From Trichoplax adhaerens (Eukaryota; Placozoa; Uniplacotomia; Trichoplacea; Trichoplacidae), in NCBI RefSeq assembly GCF_000150275.1, contig NW_002060959.1, positions 192,172-256,171 on the forward strand: DNA of 64,000 bases. The letters run 5' to 3'. Below the pieces are notes generated by a model. The model saw nothing but the letters and a program-made list of their open reading frames with translations, did no database searches and was not told the DNA's origin. Below, piece by piece: positions 26,842-38,771 of this stretch. Every line of letters begins with the position of its first letter. Position 1 is the first letter of the stretch. Made by a program: the position numbers and the translations under genes.

Positions 26842-28645
26842 ATGGCAAATGCCAGTGGACTCTCGGGTGCTCCATTACCAAACAGGAAATCATCTGCAAG
26901 CGAAACAACTACCGATGAAGAAGAAAGTGGTTCAAGTGTACTTTCAGAAAATAGCAGCTCTAAGCCGTATGCAATAAGAAGATAATTCATGAATTTTCAA
27001 CTTGCTTCACGGTTTTTGTACCATACTTTATTTCTAAGAGGGACTAAATTATTTTAAAATTAAAAGTACTTGCTTAAATCGTTCTATGTCTTAGAATGCC
27101 AAGTTTTTCCTTGATTGAATATGATACGATTTCCGAATTCTATAGTCATCGACAGAAAGCAGCCTATCTGCTGGTATCAAAATCAACTAACTACTCTTAT
27201 TTCTTGGCAATAAGTTACTAAGTAGTGAAGCAATGCGATATAAAGCTATTTCAAGCTAAGATTAGTTTTAAGAATCAAAATTAATAAATTATAATCAATA
27301 GATGAAGCTTTCTGTATCTAGGTAATTATTCAGATAGCTCGTCGATTGCCTAAGCAATTCATGAAGAGTTTTAGTAAGCTTTTTATGACAAAAGTAAAAT
27401 TTGAAGGAAATGATCGTCAATCATCCTTATAGAAGTATCTTTATTTCAAATTACTGTGTAGGATCAGTTATCAGACCTAGATATGCCTATAATATTTTAG
27501 GATTAAAGTAAGATATCCCAACAAAGAGTGAAAAAATACCAATATAGTTTTAGCTTGATTCAAGTTCATTTTTTTTATAGTTGTCGTTGTGCCGTGCAGT
27601 TAGATTTGAAACATGACTGTTTACTTTCCGTGATTATTTACTTCTGTCCCCATCATAATCCACAATTTTAAAGATAAATTTCGGATCAGCACGCGTTAAT
27701 TGAATAACTTAAACTTTTTAAAAATTTCATACCTAAATTCTTCACCTAAAATCTGGTGAAAACTTAATAAACCAGCTCAATATTGATGCAAATTTGAGTA
27801 ATAATTCATTAGTAAGTCAAACATTACTATAAAGTCATGAACACAATTAACTAAACTGAATCTATGTAAAAAAAACCTTGTTTTCAATAACTTAAATTAT
27901 CTTCCACTTTAGAGGACCTATGGTTTGGTCAAGCACTCATAATTCGTATCTACTACGTGAAATCTTTGCTAATAAACCGTGGATACATCGTTTTCAATCT
28001 GTTGATAGAGGCGCTGTCTGGCGAAAAATTGCTGAGAATTTAAACGCATGCCAATCAACAATATTCCGCGTTGATCATAGGAGTGTTCGCGACCATTATA
28101 ATGTCTTAAAAAATAAATACCACAAAAAGCAAAGGGATAAAACCTGGTCAGGTGGAATTGGGTTAGAAGAAATGGATGATGAGAGATTACTAGCTGAAAC
28201 TATAGACAGATTTGCGGAGTACGACTGGCAACACCGTAAGAAACAACGAGCAGCATTGCAGGATAAACAAAAGAAATCACAGCGCACATTGATGGAGAAC
28301 CTTAGTAAAACATTTAACAGCCGAGACCGTTTGGAAAATGATGGGGATGAGCCTGCATCTCCTAGTAAAATCGCAATCATGGATACCAGCATTTGCCTTA
28401 TAACAGAAAAAAGTGATCGGGATCGACAACTAAAACTGAAAGAGATGACACTTTTATCTGACTTATATAAAAACTTGATGGAGAAAATACAGGAAAACTT
28501 TAAAGAACAAAGGCACACTCAAGAAAAATATCTGGAGGTTATAGAGGAGAGTCAAAGGCAAACAAAGACATTAATTAGTAATCAACTTGAAATGATACGG
28601 GTGCTAGCTAACATACTAGAAATGCAACAGGAAAAGTATCAGTAA
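26842..28645 (+). CDS. Myb/SANT-like DNA-binding protein with C-terminal coiled coil
   Basis: Proposed two-exon gene: 26842-26966 joined to 27913-28645, 285 aa. The first exon starts at an ATG in good context (TCATGGC) and encodes a Ser/Glu-rich disordered leader. The donor CC|GTATGC and the acceptor CCACTTTAG| are both phase 2 and keep the frame. Without this exon, translation would begin at the ATG at 27920 (241 aa). Residues about 46-115 match the animal Myb/SANT-like trihelix pattern: a tryptophan-led first helix, RGAVWRKIAENLN in the middle, then VDHRSVRDHYNVL and a Lys-rich stretch. Residues about 215-285 are Gln/Glu/Lys-rich with heptad hydrophobics and are likely a coiled coil for dimerisation. 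The family is often expanded in early animals and is related to Myb-like proteins of PIF/Harbinger transposons. A nuclear DNA-binding role is inferred. No transposase lies nearby. The domain call is good; the first exon is moderate. Confidence 0.75.
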
Positions 28646-31600
28646 TTACTAGAAAGAAATTACCATAAAGCATGAATTAATAATATCAAAACTACAGTAG
28701 TAACAAATTTCAAACTGCCCATCTGAGAAAATCATTTAACTCAAGCCTTATTTGCACTATTTATATCGTAATAAGGACATTCCGAAAGATATCTTGTTTA
28801 TAAACTTTAACTGTCGAATAAGCTTTTTTCTGGTAACGTAATAAACATGAAGTAACTAATATTATAAATTATTGTATTAATATTCCTTTCAAGAGTGTTT
28901 TATACTGACGTATAGTAATTGAAATAATCATCTGGTAAAGCTTGTCAACATTTATTAAATCCGAACTTGAAGGCTAATTACGCAAAGAATAGTACATTAT
29001 TTGTGCAATTGATTAATGCAATATGAAATCGACAATACTACGCGTATGTTATGAAAATAAAACCAGAGCAAGTAAATTTACGTTTCTGTTTTCCAATTGG
29101 TTAAAAAGAAAATGCCAGTAAAAACGTAGTTATCAAGTAGAAATAATGAATGGAGCTAGGTTTTTGTCGATAATGCTTCCGTGTGTAGAACGAGCAGGCA
29201 ATTTTGCAGCCATTTATAAGAGAACTTATCATACTACAACAAGCTATCGGCTTATAATCTATATTTAATTAATAACTCTTTACGCTATTTTAAAAAGTAA
29301 TATCCAATAAAACCTTACTTATTATTCGTTAAAAGTGTTTCTATTTGAATCACTATATTATATTGGCAGTGGCAAACAGTTACTTTTAAGCACACTTCTG
29401 TAAATGTGTGATTTATAAAGACCAAGGGCAAATGCGAATTGATTTTTTATCACTGATTAATTGCAATTTAAATGCAGTCCTTTGATAATTTCACGTTTCA
29501 TATTTTAAGGTACGGTATCATGAAGGTCAATCACAAGAGTATGTAATTATATATTATATTTTCGGAATTTACAATAGAACTAATAATTTGGCAATCAATC
29601 CTTTTCTGCTACTAAAATAAGACAATTTTTCAAGTTAAACAATTGCAACTCTGCAAACGTTTTAATGATGTAATAATGGAACAATAATTTTAAAGGAGAA
29701 AACTTCGTAACATTACAGTAAAATAAATCTTCGGATAACCTAAGCTAGAGAATAGGACATCCAAAGCTTAAATTCTATGATAAGATTATGTAATTCACAC
29801 AACTTTTTCAACTATATGCTCTCTTCGTCCTACTACTAATTTATATTGAAATCTAATTGCTCTGATATCAGCTAATAGCTAGTATTTATAGGAAATTTGA
29901 AAACTTGCTATACTCTGATGATAATACAAAAGTTTTAGTGATAGCATCAGTTATGAGGGATATTTGTTAAAAAACAGCAAAATCCAATTTTTCTCTATAG
30001 AATTATAGTAATGTTTAGTTTAACTCACAATGAAAAAAACATTCTCATGACTATGGGATTGACTTAGCAAATACAAACGATATTACTTAAAGAACTCCTA
30101 TCTTGGGTATAACATTAACTTCCAAAAAGGTTGCCCTTTGAATCTGTACGCATTTAAATCCAAATTAGTTTACTTAAGTACAAAAACTAAAAGTTTTTCT
30201 TTATGCTTATTCTTTAATCATAAATTAGATCCTTTGATATGGATGCACGCATTCACTCTTAAGAGAGATTCGTAAAATTTCCTTAGCAATTGTCTCCAAT
30301 TATTAAAAAAAATTTCTATTTATTTTGCTGCACTTATGTACCAGAATAGATAATAACATAAACAATGAAATTTTTACGGTATTAAACTAGCTAAAAAAGC
30401 ATTGCAATTCAGATTCAATGCCACAGCTTGCACAGTTACGAAAATGAGTTCTAGGATATGTCATTCAACAGGCTTTTACGCATAAATACTGGTGTAAGAG
30501 CATACATCCGGTTACCATATATATAATCCATCTGAACTTGTGATGCAGTCGTCATTTTACTAGTAATAAATATCTCTGCCTAACGATTATTTAAGATATT
30601 TAGTTGATGCTATCGGTTGAAATCATTATTTCTTTAATATACAATAGCACAAAAATCACTAGTTCAAATATGAATAAGATCATTATAATTAAGATTGCGT
30701 CACATAACATTAATAAATTTTGCCTTTAGCTATAATTATTATTATTATAAATACTAAAGTTGCAGTTGAATATATGAAATGCGATCTCAATTTACTACTT
30801 ATCACAATAGTGAATAAATATTAAAGCAGCATGATACTATATAGATAATAAATGTCTCTACTCACCGCAAATAAGAAAGATTTTACATTCATCTGCCATT
30901 ATACCGTATTAAGCTTGGTAAATAGTTTTTCTCTAGAAAGGAATAATTAAACTTCGATATAAATAATAGTTAAACAATTTCCAGTCCTATTATAAATGTT
31001 TATTATCTTGAATAGGCAAGTATCACAAAACAGCTTTGCAACAAGATAACGCAATATACGATCAATAAGTCAATTCCTTGAACCACGTATCAAGGAACGA
31101 TATCTGCACTATCACAAACACTTTTGCTCTACTAGCAGACTACACAAAGACTTAAACGCCTCGTATTTTACGTTAAACACTAAGTTGGAGAAATTCTTCT
31201 TTATTTCACGATATACTGCATTTATATACTATTCCTCAATAGTTCATGAGTCATAGTTAATACAATTAACATTAGAATCATATACTGAATTAGATATTAA
31301 TTTTAGCTACTGCTCCCTTAATGCAGACAACAGTATTTACGAACATAGACATGTAATGACTAATACAGAATAGTCAGATTAGGATATGTCCTATCACGGA
31401 ACATTTCCATGATAATTTACAGTCTACCATAAGTAAATTACAATCACAATGATTCGAACTGTAAGCAGATGATTTGCATTCCCTATTATAACTATTAATT
31501 TCAGTATATGTATAAGTGTCACTGTCATAAAAAGTCAGTGCTATGTTAAAACACAGTATATCCGAATTAGAAGTTAACTAAATAAGGATAGTCTAACAGA

Positions 31601-34600
31601 ATTATCCTAACATAGTTATTTTTACTGTAATATAGTATTTAACACTGTAACAGCAAGCCTAATTCTGTAAATATTCATCTTCAAATGTGATATTAAACTT
31701 ATCGTACTGAAATAATGATACATTCTCATTCATTTAATCGCAATCCATCCCAGAAGTTAATATCGAATAAATCGTTAGTAATATAATATCATTTATTTGC
31801 TTAAGAAGATGCTTAAGTCCATTTTACTGTGTACCACTACTGCAGACTTGGAAAACTTCGCATTATAGATAGCAAATAAAACACTCAGTATAAATTTTTG
31901 ACGATCACCTGATCTATTTCATTAATCGATTGAAGGCGTAAAAACAGCATATTTACTGTAAATGATTTTTTCAGCTGGTTTACAACAATATATGGGAATT
32001 AATTGAGTTTAATGATTCAAATTACTTTATCAGATAAAAGTACCTCGATCCCGAACTGATTATGTTCTCTGAGCATAGAAAGACTTATAAAAGCAAAGTA
32101 GAAGTTTTACTCACGATTAATCTACCTATATCATCAATTATATTGATATTATCCTCCAAAAGATTGAATCAAAGTAAATTGAAATCTTCTTTTCAAGCAA
32201 TAATACTAATATCCACAGCTTATCAGGAACACTGTATGTGACTAATTGATTATCATCATACAATTTTACAGCATGCACGCCGTAAAATGTTCTTTGTTAA
32301 ATTTTATAGATTACCAAATTGGTTGGTATTCTTATAAGTCTATCCTGGTAATGCTAAAGCAAAAAAAAAATGACCTCTAGAATACTCGAGATTCAGTAAA
32401 TAAAGTATACATTTTAAGTAGAGTCAACTTAGTTCTTTTTCCCCAATAGCTTCTAAATCTAAGATATTACCCTAATGAAATATCTTAAAATTGTTAAATA
32501 AATAAATGCGATATTAATAGAGAAGTTAATTTTCAATTATTTTTAAACCGATATAGGCTTCTATTTGCCTATCAAACAAGCATTAATTGCCGTTGAATGC
32601 AAAATACATTTCCATTAAAAATTTAGCAAACAAACATAGAAAGAATTTCTAAGCTAACAATAGATGTTATTTGACATCTTTTCGTTGATCTCCGGAAGCA
32701 TTTAAAAGGCAAATGCAAGACTGGTTATCCGTATGTTTAATTAATCGACGGTAATTTTTACGTTCACTATACATGAAGAATTATCACAATGCGTTAAAAT
32801 TTTTTGTTTTGTATCATGAATGTCGATCACCGGAAAGCAATGGCACTTTTTCTCCTCCTTTCTTCTTAAATACTAGATGTATTGAAATTTTCAATCAAAA
32901 ATTAAAAGGAAATAGTACTTAAATATGTTGTCACGAATAATATTTCCTTCAAGGATAAAAAAACTCAATATTTTTAAGCAGCTTATTATTATATTATAAG
33001 AATACCTAGCCTGGCATACTTGAAAAAGAAAATAATAAGTCGCTAAAAATCCAATTTTTATAGATAATGCTCAAATACTTAAATTAAGCGCAATATTCTC
33101 TCAATAGTAATCACGCTATGGTTGCATTAAAACCCCATTTGAACGGAAATGCAACTTGCAATCTTAAATCTAGATTTCAAAACTATTTATAAAATTGAAC
33201 CTCTAGAATGAACTAACAAAGAAATTACCCTAATCCTATCATATAATCATATCGATTCGCGAAAGCTATTACTAATTGTCTATTTAATATCTCAAGATTC
33301 ACAATTTGATAAAACGTTAATTTATTATTAAATGCGATCAAACCATATAGATTGAAAAAGTTGCAAGGTCTTCCACTAGGTAATCAAGTTCAAGAATAGC
33401 TTTTATCGTTGGCTTTAAACGATAGATTATAGACTAGTTGATATTAAATAAAACTGTTGAATTCATTGTAATAGTGATTATGATCAGTAGAACAATTATC
33501 AGGGAAAAAGATATAATTTAACTTATATCCGTATTTGAGCGCAGCTATCTAAGTAAGTACCATGCGTTATATAATAAAAAAATAGACATATGCGTAATAT
33601 TAGTAAGTAACTATGAAAATCATTCCCATATTAATTTTTTTGCCAACCATAAATGATGTTTACTGAAATTGCTATTTCATATTTGAAAGGAGAATTCTAA
33701 TTGGTTAGTAATAAATATTTCACGCAATGTCAATATTTTTAAATAATTTCTCAATTGATGAGTAAAATAAATCCAACATTAAAACTTATATTAATATTTT
33801 CAAAACAAAATTGACAATGCTTGCTGAAATAACTTTTGCCAATGATTTTAGGCAGAAATTATTTCAGCAATCATTAATGCTATATACTATACTAGATAGA
33901 CATGTAGCCAAAGCACTACCAATAAAATTTAACAGTTGGAGAAACTGATTCATAGATTTAGATTCATATTGACGGATAACCTTTATTGCTCCTCTATTCA
34001 TCTATTTGATGAATCGAAAGCACGCATCTCCGATAATACAAGTTATCTTCAATTTTACGTTATTTCAAATACATTTTCATTACGTATTTATAATAAATTG
34101 TTCTAATCTTGAATTAAAGATTCTCAAAGTCAGACAGCTTCAATACATGGTTAGATATCATACTTATTTACTGCTTGTATGTATCCTCTAAGATACTACT
34201 CAAAAATTTATTCGTACATCGCTGACGATATACGTAGACGAGTCCTAATATTGATTTATCACGCCTATACTAAAGCTATCTGTCGTAATAATTCAATTAC
34301 AAACATTTTAACTATACTTTCTCCAGTAGTAGGAACAATAACCATACCTAGACTCTATTTCAAATGCAACTATTAATGATGACAAGTACAGTTCATATCG
34401 AGTTTGTTAGTACGAAGCCGAAGTACTCGCCATAATAGTAAACAAATATAATTATGATCTAATAATGATTATACGAGTATAATTGGCTATATAACAGCAT
34501 TTTTTCCTATACGGGTGTTTGCTGATGGTCAATTAATTGATTGTTATTTCATACTACTTTCCTACCCAATATGAGCCTAAGCTAAAATAAATAATTATAG

Positions 34601-35165
34601 CGGCTTAGCAAAAGATAACTCATACTACGATCATAGGCAAAATTGTGGTATAAATTCAATTGCTATAATTTACGCATTAAATCTGATTTAGATACCAGAT
34701 TACTACAATAATTACGAAAGGTACTTAATGATCATTCTTAAATCCATACAACGTAAGATCGATTTAATCTAAGCTTATCATATCTTTCATGGTTCTGTAT
34801 TTCTGTAACTACAGAAGCAGGCATTAATAATAATCTTACTTCTCGCGTAACTCTCGAATTCGGAACTTAGTGGCTATTAATAACTTTAATATCGGAGGAA
34901 ATGACAGATAAATTTCATTGATAAAATCTGAATAATTTATAAATTTATACTATAGACTATAGAATATAGTAACAAATTATATATCTCTCAAGATGAAATG
35001 GATATAATAATTGATGGAACAAATTTAGTATTTAAAAGCTATACAATTCCGAGAATATCGTAGTTATGACACAAAAGAAAGCGGAATATTTACGAATATT
35101 GATAGGATAAAGTATTGTATGATGGTATGTTAGTAAATAAAGTTAAACCGATTTTAAAATTAAAA
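28646..35165. other. intergenic region, no gene recognised
   Basis: AT-rich DNA with stops in every frame. Two short open frames at 34006-34376 give unrecognisable, compositionally random translations and are not called. No tRNA-like cloverleaf, CRISPR-like array or tandem repeat of note was seen. Confidence 0.5.
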
Positions 35166-35215
35166 NNNNNNNNNNNNNNNNNNNNNNNNNNNNNNNNNNN
35201 NNNNNNNNNNNNNNN
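35166..35215. other. assembly gap (50 N)
   Basis: A run of exactly 50 N characters marks a scaffold gap of unknown or minimal size. Sequence on both sides is AT-rich and non-coding, so no gene model depends on it. Confidence 0.99.
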
Positions 35216-37187
35216 TCATTTTGAGTAGAGAGTTCGGTATTGAATTGGAAGATACGTATATTAAATTAAAGATATTTAATACGCGGAACGACAAACAAAC
35301 ATTTATTTATGCAAGTTGATTCCTTAAAATTACTAAATTAATACAATTTTATCGAGTTATGTTCGATGATGCTATAATTTTAATTAATGGAAACTGCGTA
35401 CAATAATTTTTAGTTACAAATAATGTAGGACAGGATGAGAATATGGAAAGTGCAATCTTACTGCCTATAGCTTTACGTATATTTCGTTCCTTTCTAATTG
35501 ATAATGTAGGAGCGTAGCATCACGTATTAGATAATTAAACTAATATCCTACTATAATATTAATAAGTTGATATTGATACTATACTTAAAATAAGAGTAAC
35601 ACTTTTAATCTAAAATGTATAGCCGCAGTAATTAAATCTCGAAGTATTATCTCCAAGTGCTTATAATAAGATCACGTTCAATATCACAATAGAAGAATGA
35701 TGTAGATTTTATACTGGAAATGAAAATGGAGTAAAGCTGTATTCTCATTGAACCATATTAAAGAAATTTAACAACCTAAGGGATACAATTAAAGTTCCAT
35801 CTTAATATTATTCTATATTAAGGTTAATATAGTTCTGTTTTTTAATGTATTGTACTATTTGCTACTATTAATAGCATTATTTATATATATATAACATTTT
35901 ATAATTGTTATCAAACTATTAAATGCATTAATTTTATAACTTCCAGGGAAAAAAGTGTCAAGGATGCGTTACCCTAGTAGTTTGCATAATAATATAACAA
36001 TTGTTAATTTCCTATTTATTAACCTAAACGACCTTAATCGTTTTATTCTTATAGGGTATAAAGGTAATAAGATCTTTTCAATCGGTTAGTGGATCAATTT
36101 TTGCGGAAATTATTAATTAATAATCAATAACGGATAAATTTATTTAATTATAGCGATTAAAGTATTTAGTCAATATACAAGACCGGAAAAGTAATAAAAT
36201 ATTGATGTGATTAGTGTAATAAAATCTTTTGTTCATGCCAACTTTTGTATTTTTCTACCTTACTGTCGTTTAGTTGATTAATTTTCAATCTCCAGCTTAT
36301 TGGCAAGTATATTTCTATAGTAAAGATAAACTTTATTCAGCTATTATTTCTCTACAGGTCTGTGTTATAATAATCAGTCAATATACGGCTAATACTTCAA
36401 TGGCCAATTTAATCGGACTCAAAATTATTAATTAACTGCAAAGATTGAGTAAAATCCAATTCTAGGAATGCCGTGTTTCAAACCAGATCCAATGCACTAA
36501 AAAATAAAGTGAAGTACTGTAAACCTATATAAGGAAAATGAAACGAACCCAATATATTTAATCGACCAATCCTATACGTACTTATCAGCTTTCTACCTTC
36601 GTAAACATGCTTACAAACTTTTCCCTTTAGCTTCCTTACTTTAATTTCAATTGGCAGCTGTATCAATAAAGAAATAAAAATATAGAAATCATAAATATTA
36701 ACATGTTTATCCGCTTGCTTAAATTTACTCAGTAAAGTGGAGTACTTGTATGTCTACGCGTTTATTTGATTGCTAGTGCTCCATTACTAAAATGCTTAAC
36801 TGACCAGACCTTTAAAATATATGTCGTGGCTTACTGTAATAGCAGCAGTCTGAGCTTAGCAAGGCCTCGATATAGCATAAAACATTGTTAAATTTTTTGT
36901 TTCGTTGCTTCCTTAACTTTATTAGCCTCCGTTTAGAACTTATTTAATCTCCGCCTGTAAAAATCAGCACAAGTATTCCAAGCACTACAAATCTGAAATA
37001 TCTGGTGAATTTTGCCAATTATTTTAATCCCTTATTTTGTTATATTCTATGGCATGGTAACAGCTTTAGAACATTTTTACTAAGTAGGACACAATTCTGA
37101 CTTTCAGTTATCATCGTTCAATCCAAGAATAGAACTGCACTTATTTCAATTTAAATTTTTTGGCCGATTACAAAGATAGACAGCAAG
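35216..37187. other. 5' flank of the P450 cluster
   Basis: AT-rich spacer upstream of the first P450. An (AT)n microsatellite is present at about 35884-35892. No gene or clear promoter motif was identified. Confidence 0.5.
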
Positions 37188-38771
37188 ATGACACTAGCAC
37201 AAGTAATTGATACTTTAGTGCCAACTTTTATTCTTGAAAAAGGCTTTAAAGCGCCATCACTGCCTTTAGTCCTCGTAACGATGGTTATTAGTTCTGTTTT
37301 TTCCGTTATCATTAAAAGAAGGAAATATATTTCTCAGTATTTTCGCATTCGTAAAGCATTGCAACACTTTCCTGGCCCAAAACCTCACTGGCTCTTTGGA
37401 AACATTTTTCAACTGGGAAAGCCTAATGAAAATCGTATCAAGCTAATCCATAATCATGTTAAAAAATATGATAAATGTTATACGTACTGGTTTGGAATAT
37501 TTCCAGTTTTGATATGTAGCCATCGCGGTGCCGCAAAATCAATCATAAAAGCTTCGGTACCGAAAGAAAGCTGGATCGGCAATTGGATGAGACCTTGGTT
37601 AGGTCATGGATTAATTCTTGCCAGTGGTAAACGTTGGGCAAGAAACCGAAAATTATTGACATCAGTATTCCACTTTCATAACTTAAAATCATATCTGAAA
37701 GTCTACAATGAATGCGCTAATGTTTTAGTTAACAAATGGCGGCAATATGCTGATATGCCGCATAGTTTTGATGAACATCCTGATATCAAAATGCTATCTT
37801 TCGATATCATATTACAATGCGTATTTTCTGTCAAGACAGATTGTCAAATAAATAAGACTCATCATCCATATCTTACAGCTGTCCAACAATTAACGCGTCT
37901 TGTGATCGATAGAGTATTAACATTGCATCATTACATTGACTGGATTTATCTCATATCGACAAAAGGGAAGCGTTATTATGATCTATGTGATGCTGTTCAT
38001 TCATTTGCCGATCAAATAATTCAAAAACGAGTTGAGAATTTAAGATCTCATAAAGACAACAAAATGACTGATCAACAAAAACATAAGAGGATCGATTTTA
38101 TTGACATCTTATTAACTGCTCGCGATGAAACCGGTCAAGGTCTTAAGCTACGCGAAATTCGTGATGAAGCCCACACATTTATGTTTGCGGGATATGATAC
38201 TACAGCAAGTGCATTAGGTTGGACTTTATACTGCTTGGCTAAATATGGTGAGCATCAAACTAAAGTGAGAGAAGAAATCGATGTCATCTTTAAGGATAAA
38301 GATGACGTTGAATGGGACGATTTGTCGTCCTTAACATACACTACCATGTGCATTAAGGAAGCAATGAGATTATACACAACAGTACCTAGTGTAGAAAGAA
38401 AATTAAATCGCGACATGACAATTGATAACAAGTTCGTTCCAGCTGGAACAACGGTCCGTATTTATCTTCACGCTTTATGTAATCGTGAAGATACATGGGA
38501 AAATCCTACAGAATTTGTACCTCAACGCTTCAATACTGAAAATTCGAAACTTCGAGATCCGTATGATTATATGCCATTTTCTGCAGGTCATCGTAACTGT
38601 ATCGGTAAACATTTTGCCTTGAATGAAATGAAAGTAGCAGTGTCAAAAATTTTGCATCATTATGAGTTAGAAATTGACCATCAACGATTAGCAAAGCGAT
38701 ATCACGCCATCGTAAGTCAACCGGAGAATGGGTTATGGATTAAAATTAAAAATCGTCAAAGGATACATTAA
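37188..38771 (+). CDS. cytochrome P450, CYP4F-like (tandem copy 1)
   Basis: Intronless gene, 527 aa, from the ATG at 37188. A hydrophobic segment at about 26-42 is the ER membrane anchor and is followed by a basic stretch. The FPGPKPHWLFGN Pro-rich hinge comes next. The I-helix oxygen-binding motif AGYDTT is at 334-339, the K-helix ExxR at Glu391/Arg394, and the heme-binding loop FSAGHRNCIGK has its thiolate at Cys471. The sequence around the I-helix and heme loop reads like the CYP4F/4V branch, whose members hydroxylate fatty acids and eicosanoids at the terminal carbon using NADPH-P450 reductase. The substrate here is unknown. The Glu that CYP4 enzymes use to bind heme covalently is Ala334. 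This copy has a longer N-terminus than the other two. AATAAA at 38825-38830 follows the stop. Confidence 0.96.
   Translation: MTLAQVIDTLVPTFILEKGFKAPSLPLVLVTMVISSVFSVIIKRRKYISQYFRIRKALQHFPGPKPHWLFGNIFQLGKPNENRIKLIHNHVKKYDKCYTYWFGIFPVLICSHRGAAKSIIKASVPKESWIGNWMRPWLGHGLILASGKRWARNRKLLTSVFHFHNLKSYLKVYNECANVLVNKWRQYADMPHSFDEHPDIKMLSFDIILQCVFSVKTDCQINKTHHPYLTAVQQLTRLVIDRVLTLHHYIDWIYLISTKGKRYYDLCDAVHSFADQIIQKRVENLRSHKDNKMTDQQKHKRIDFIDILLTARDETGQGLKLREIRDEAHTFMFAGYDTTASALGWTLYCLAKYGEHQTKVREEIDVIFKDKDDVEWDDLSSLTYTTMCIKEAMRLYTTVPSVERKLNRDMTIDNKFVPAGTTVRIYLHALCNREDTWENPTEFVPQRFNTENSKLRDPYDYMPFSAGHRNCIGKHFALNEMKVAVSKILHHYELEIDHQRLAKRYHAIVSQPENGLWIKIKNRQRIH

Noticed and set aside
28096-28518. 140-codon open frame on the minus strand
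   Set aside because: It is antisense to the Myb/SANT-like coding exon and its translation has no recognisable domain; a shadow of the real gene.
31450-31470. GATTCGAAC, resembling a tRNA T-loop on the minus strand
   Set aside because: The flanking bases do not pair as a T-stem and no acceptor or anticodon arm can be built.
34006-34376. Two consecutive 61- and 65-codon open frames
   Set aside because: Low-complexity, AT-driven translations with no domain or exon signals.
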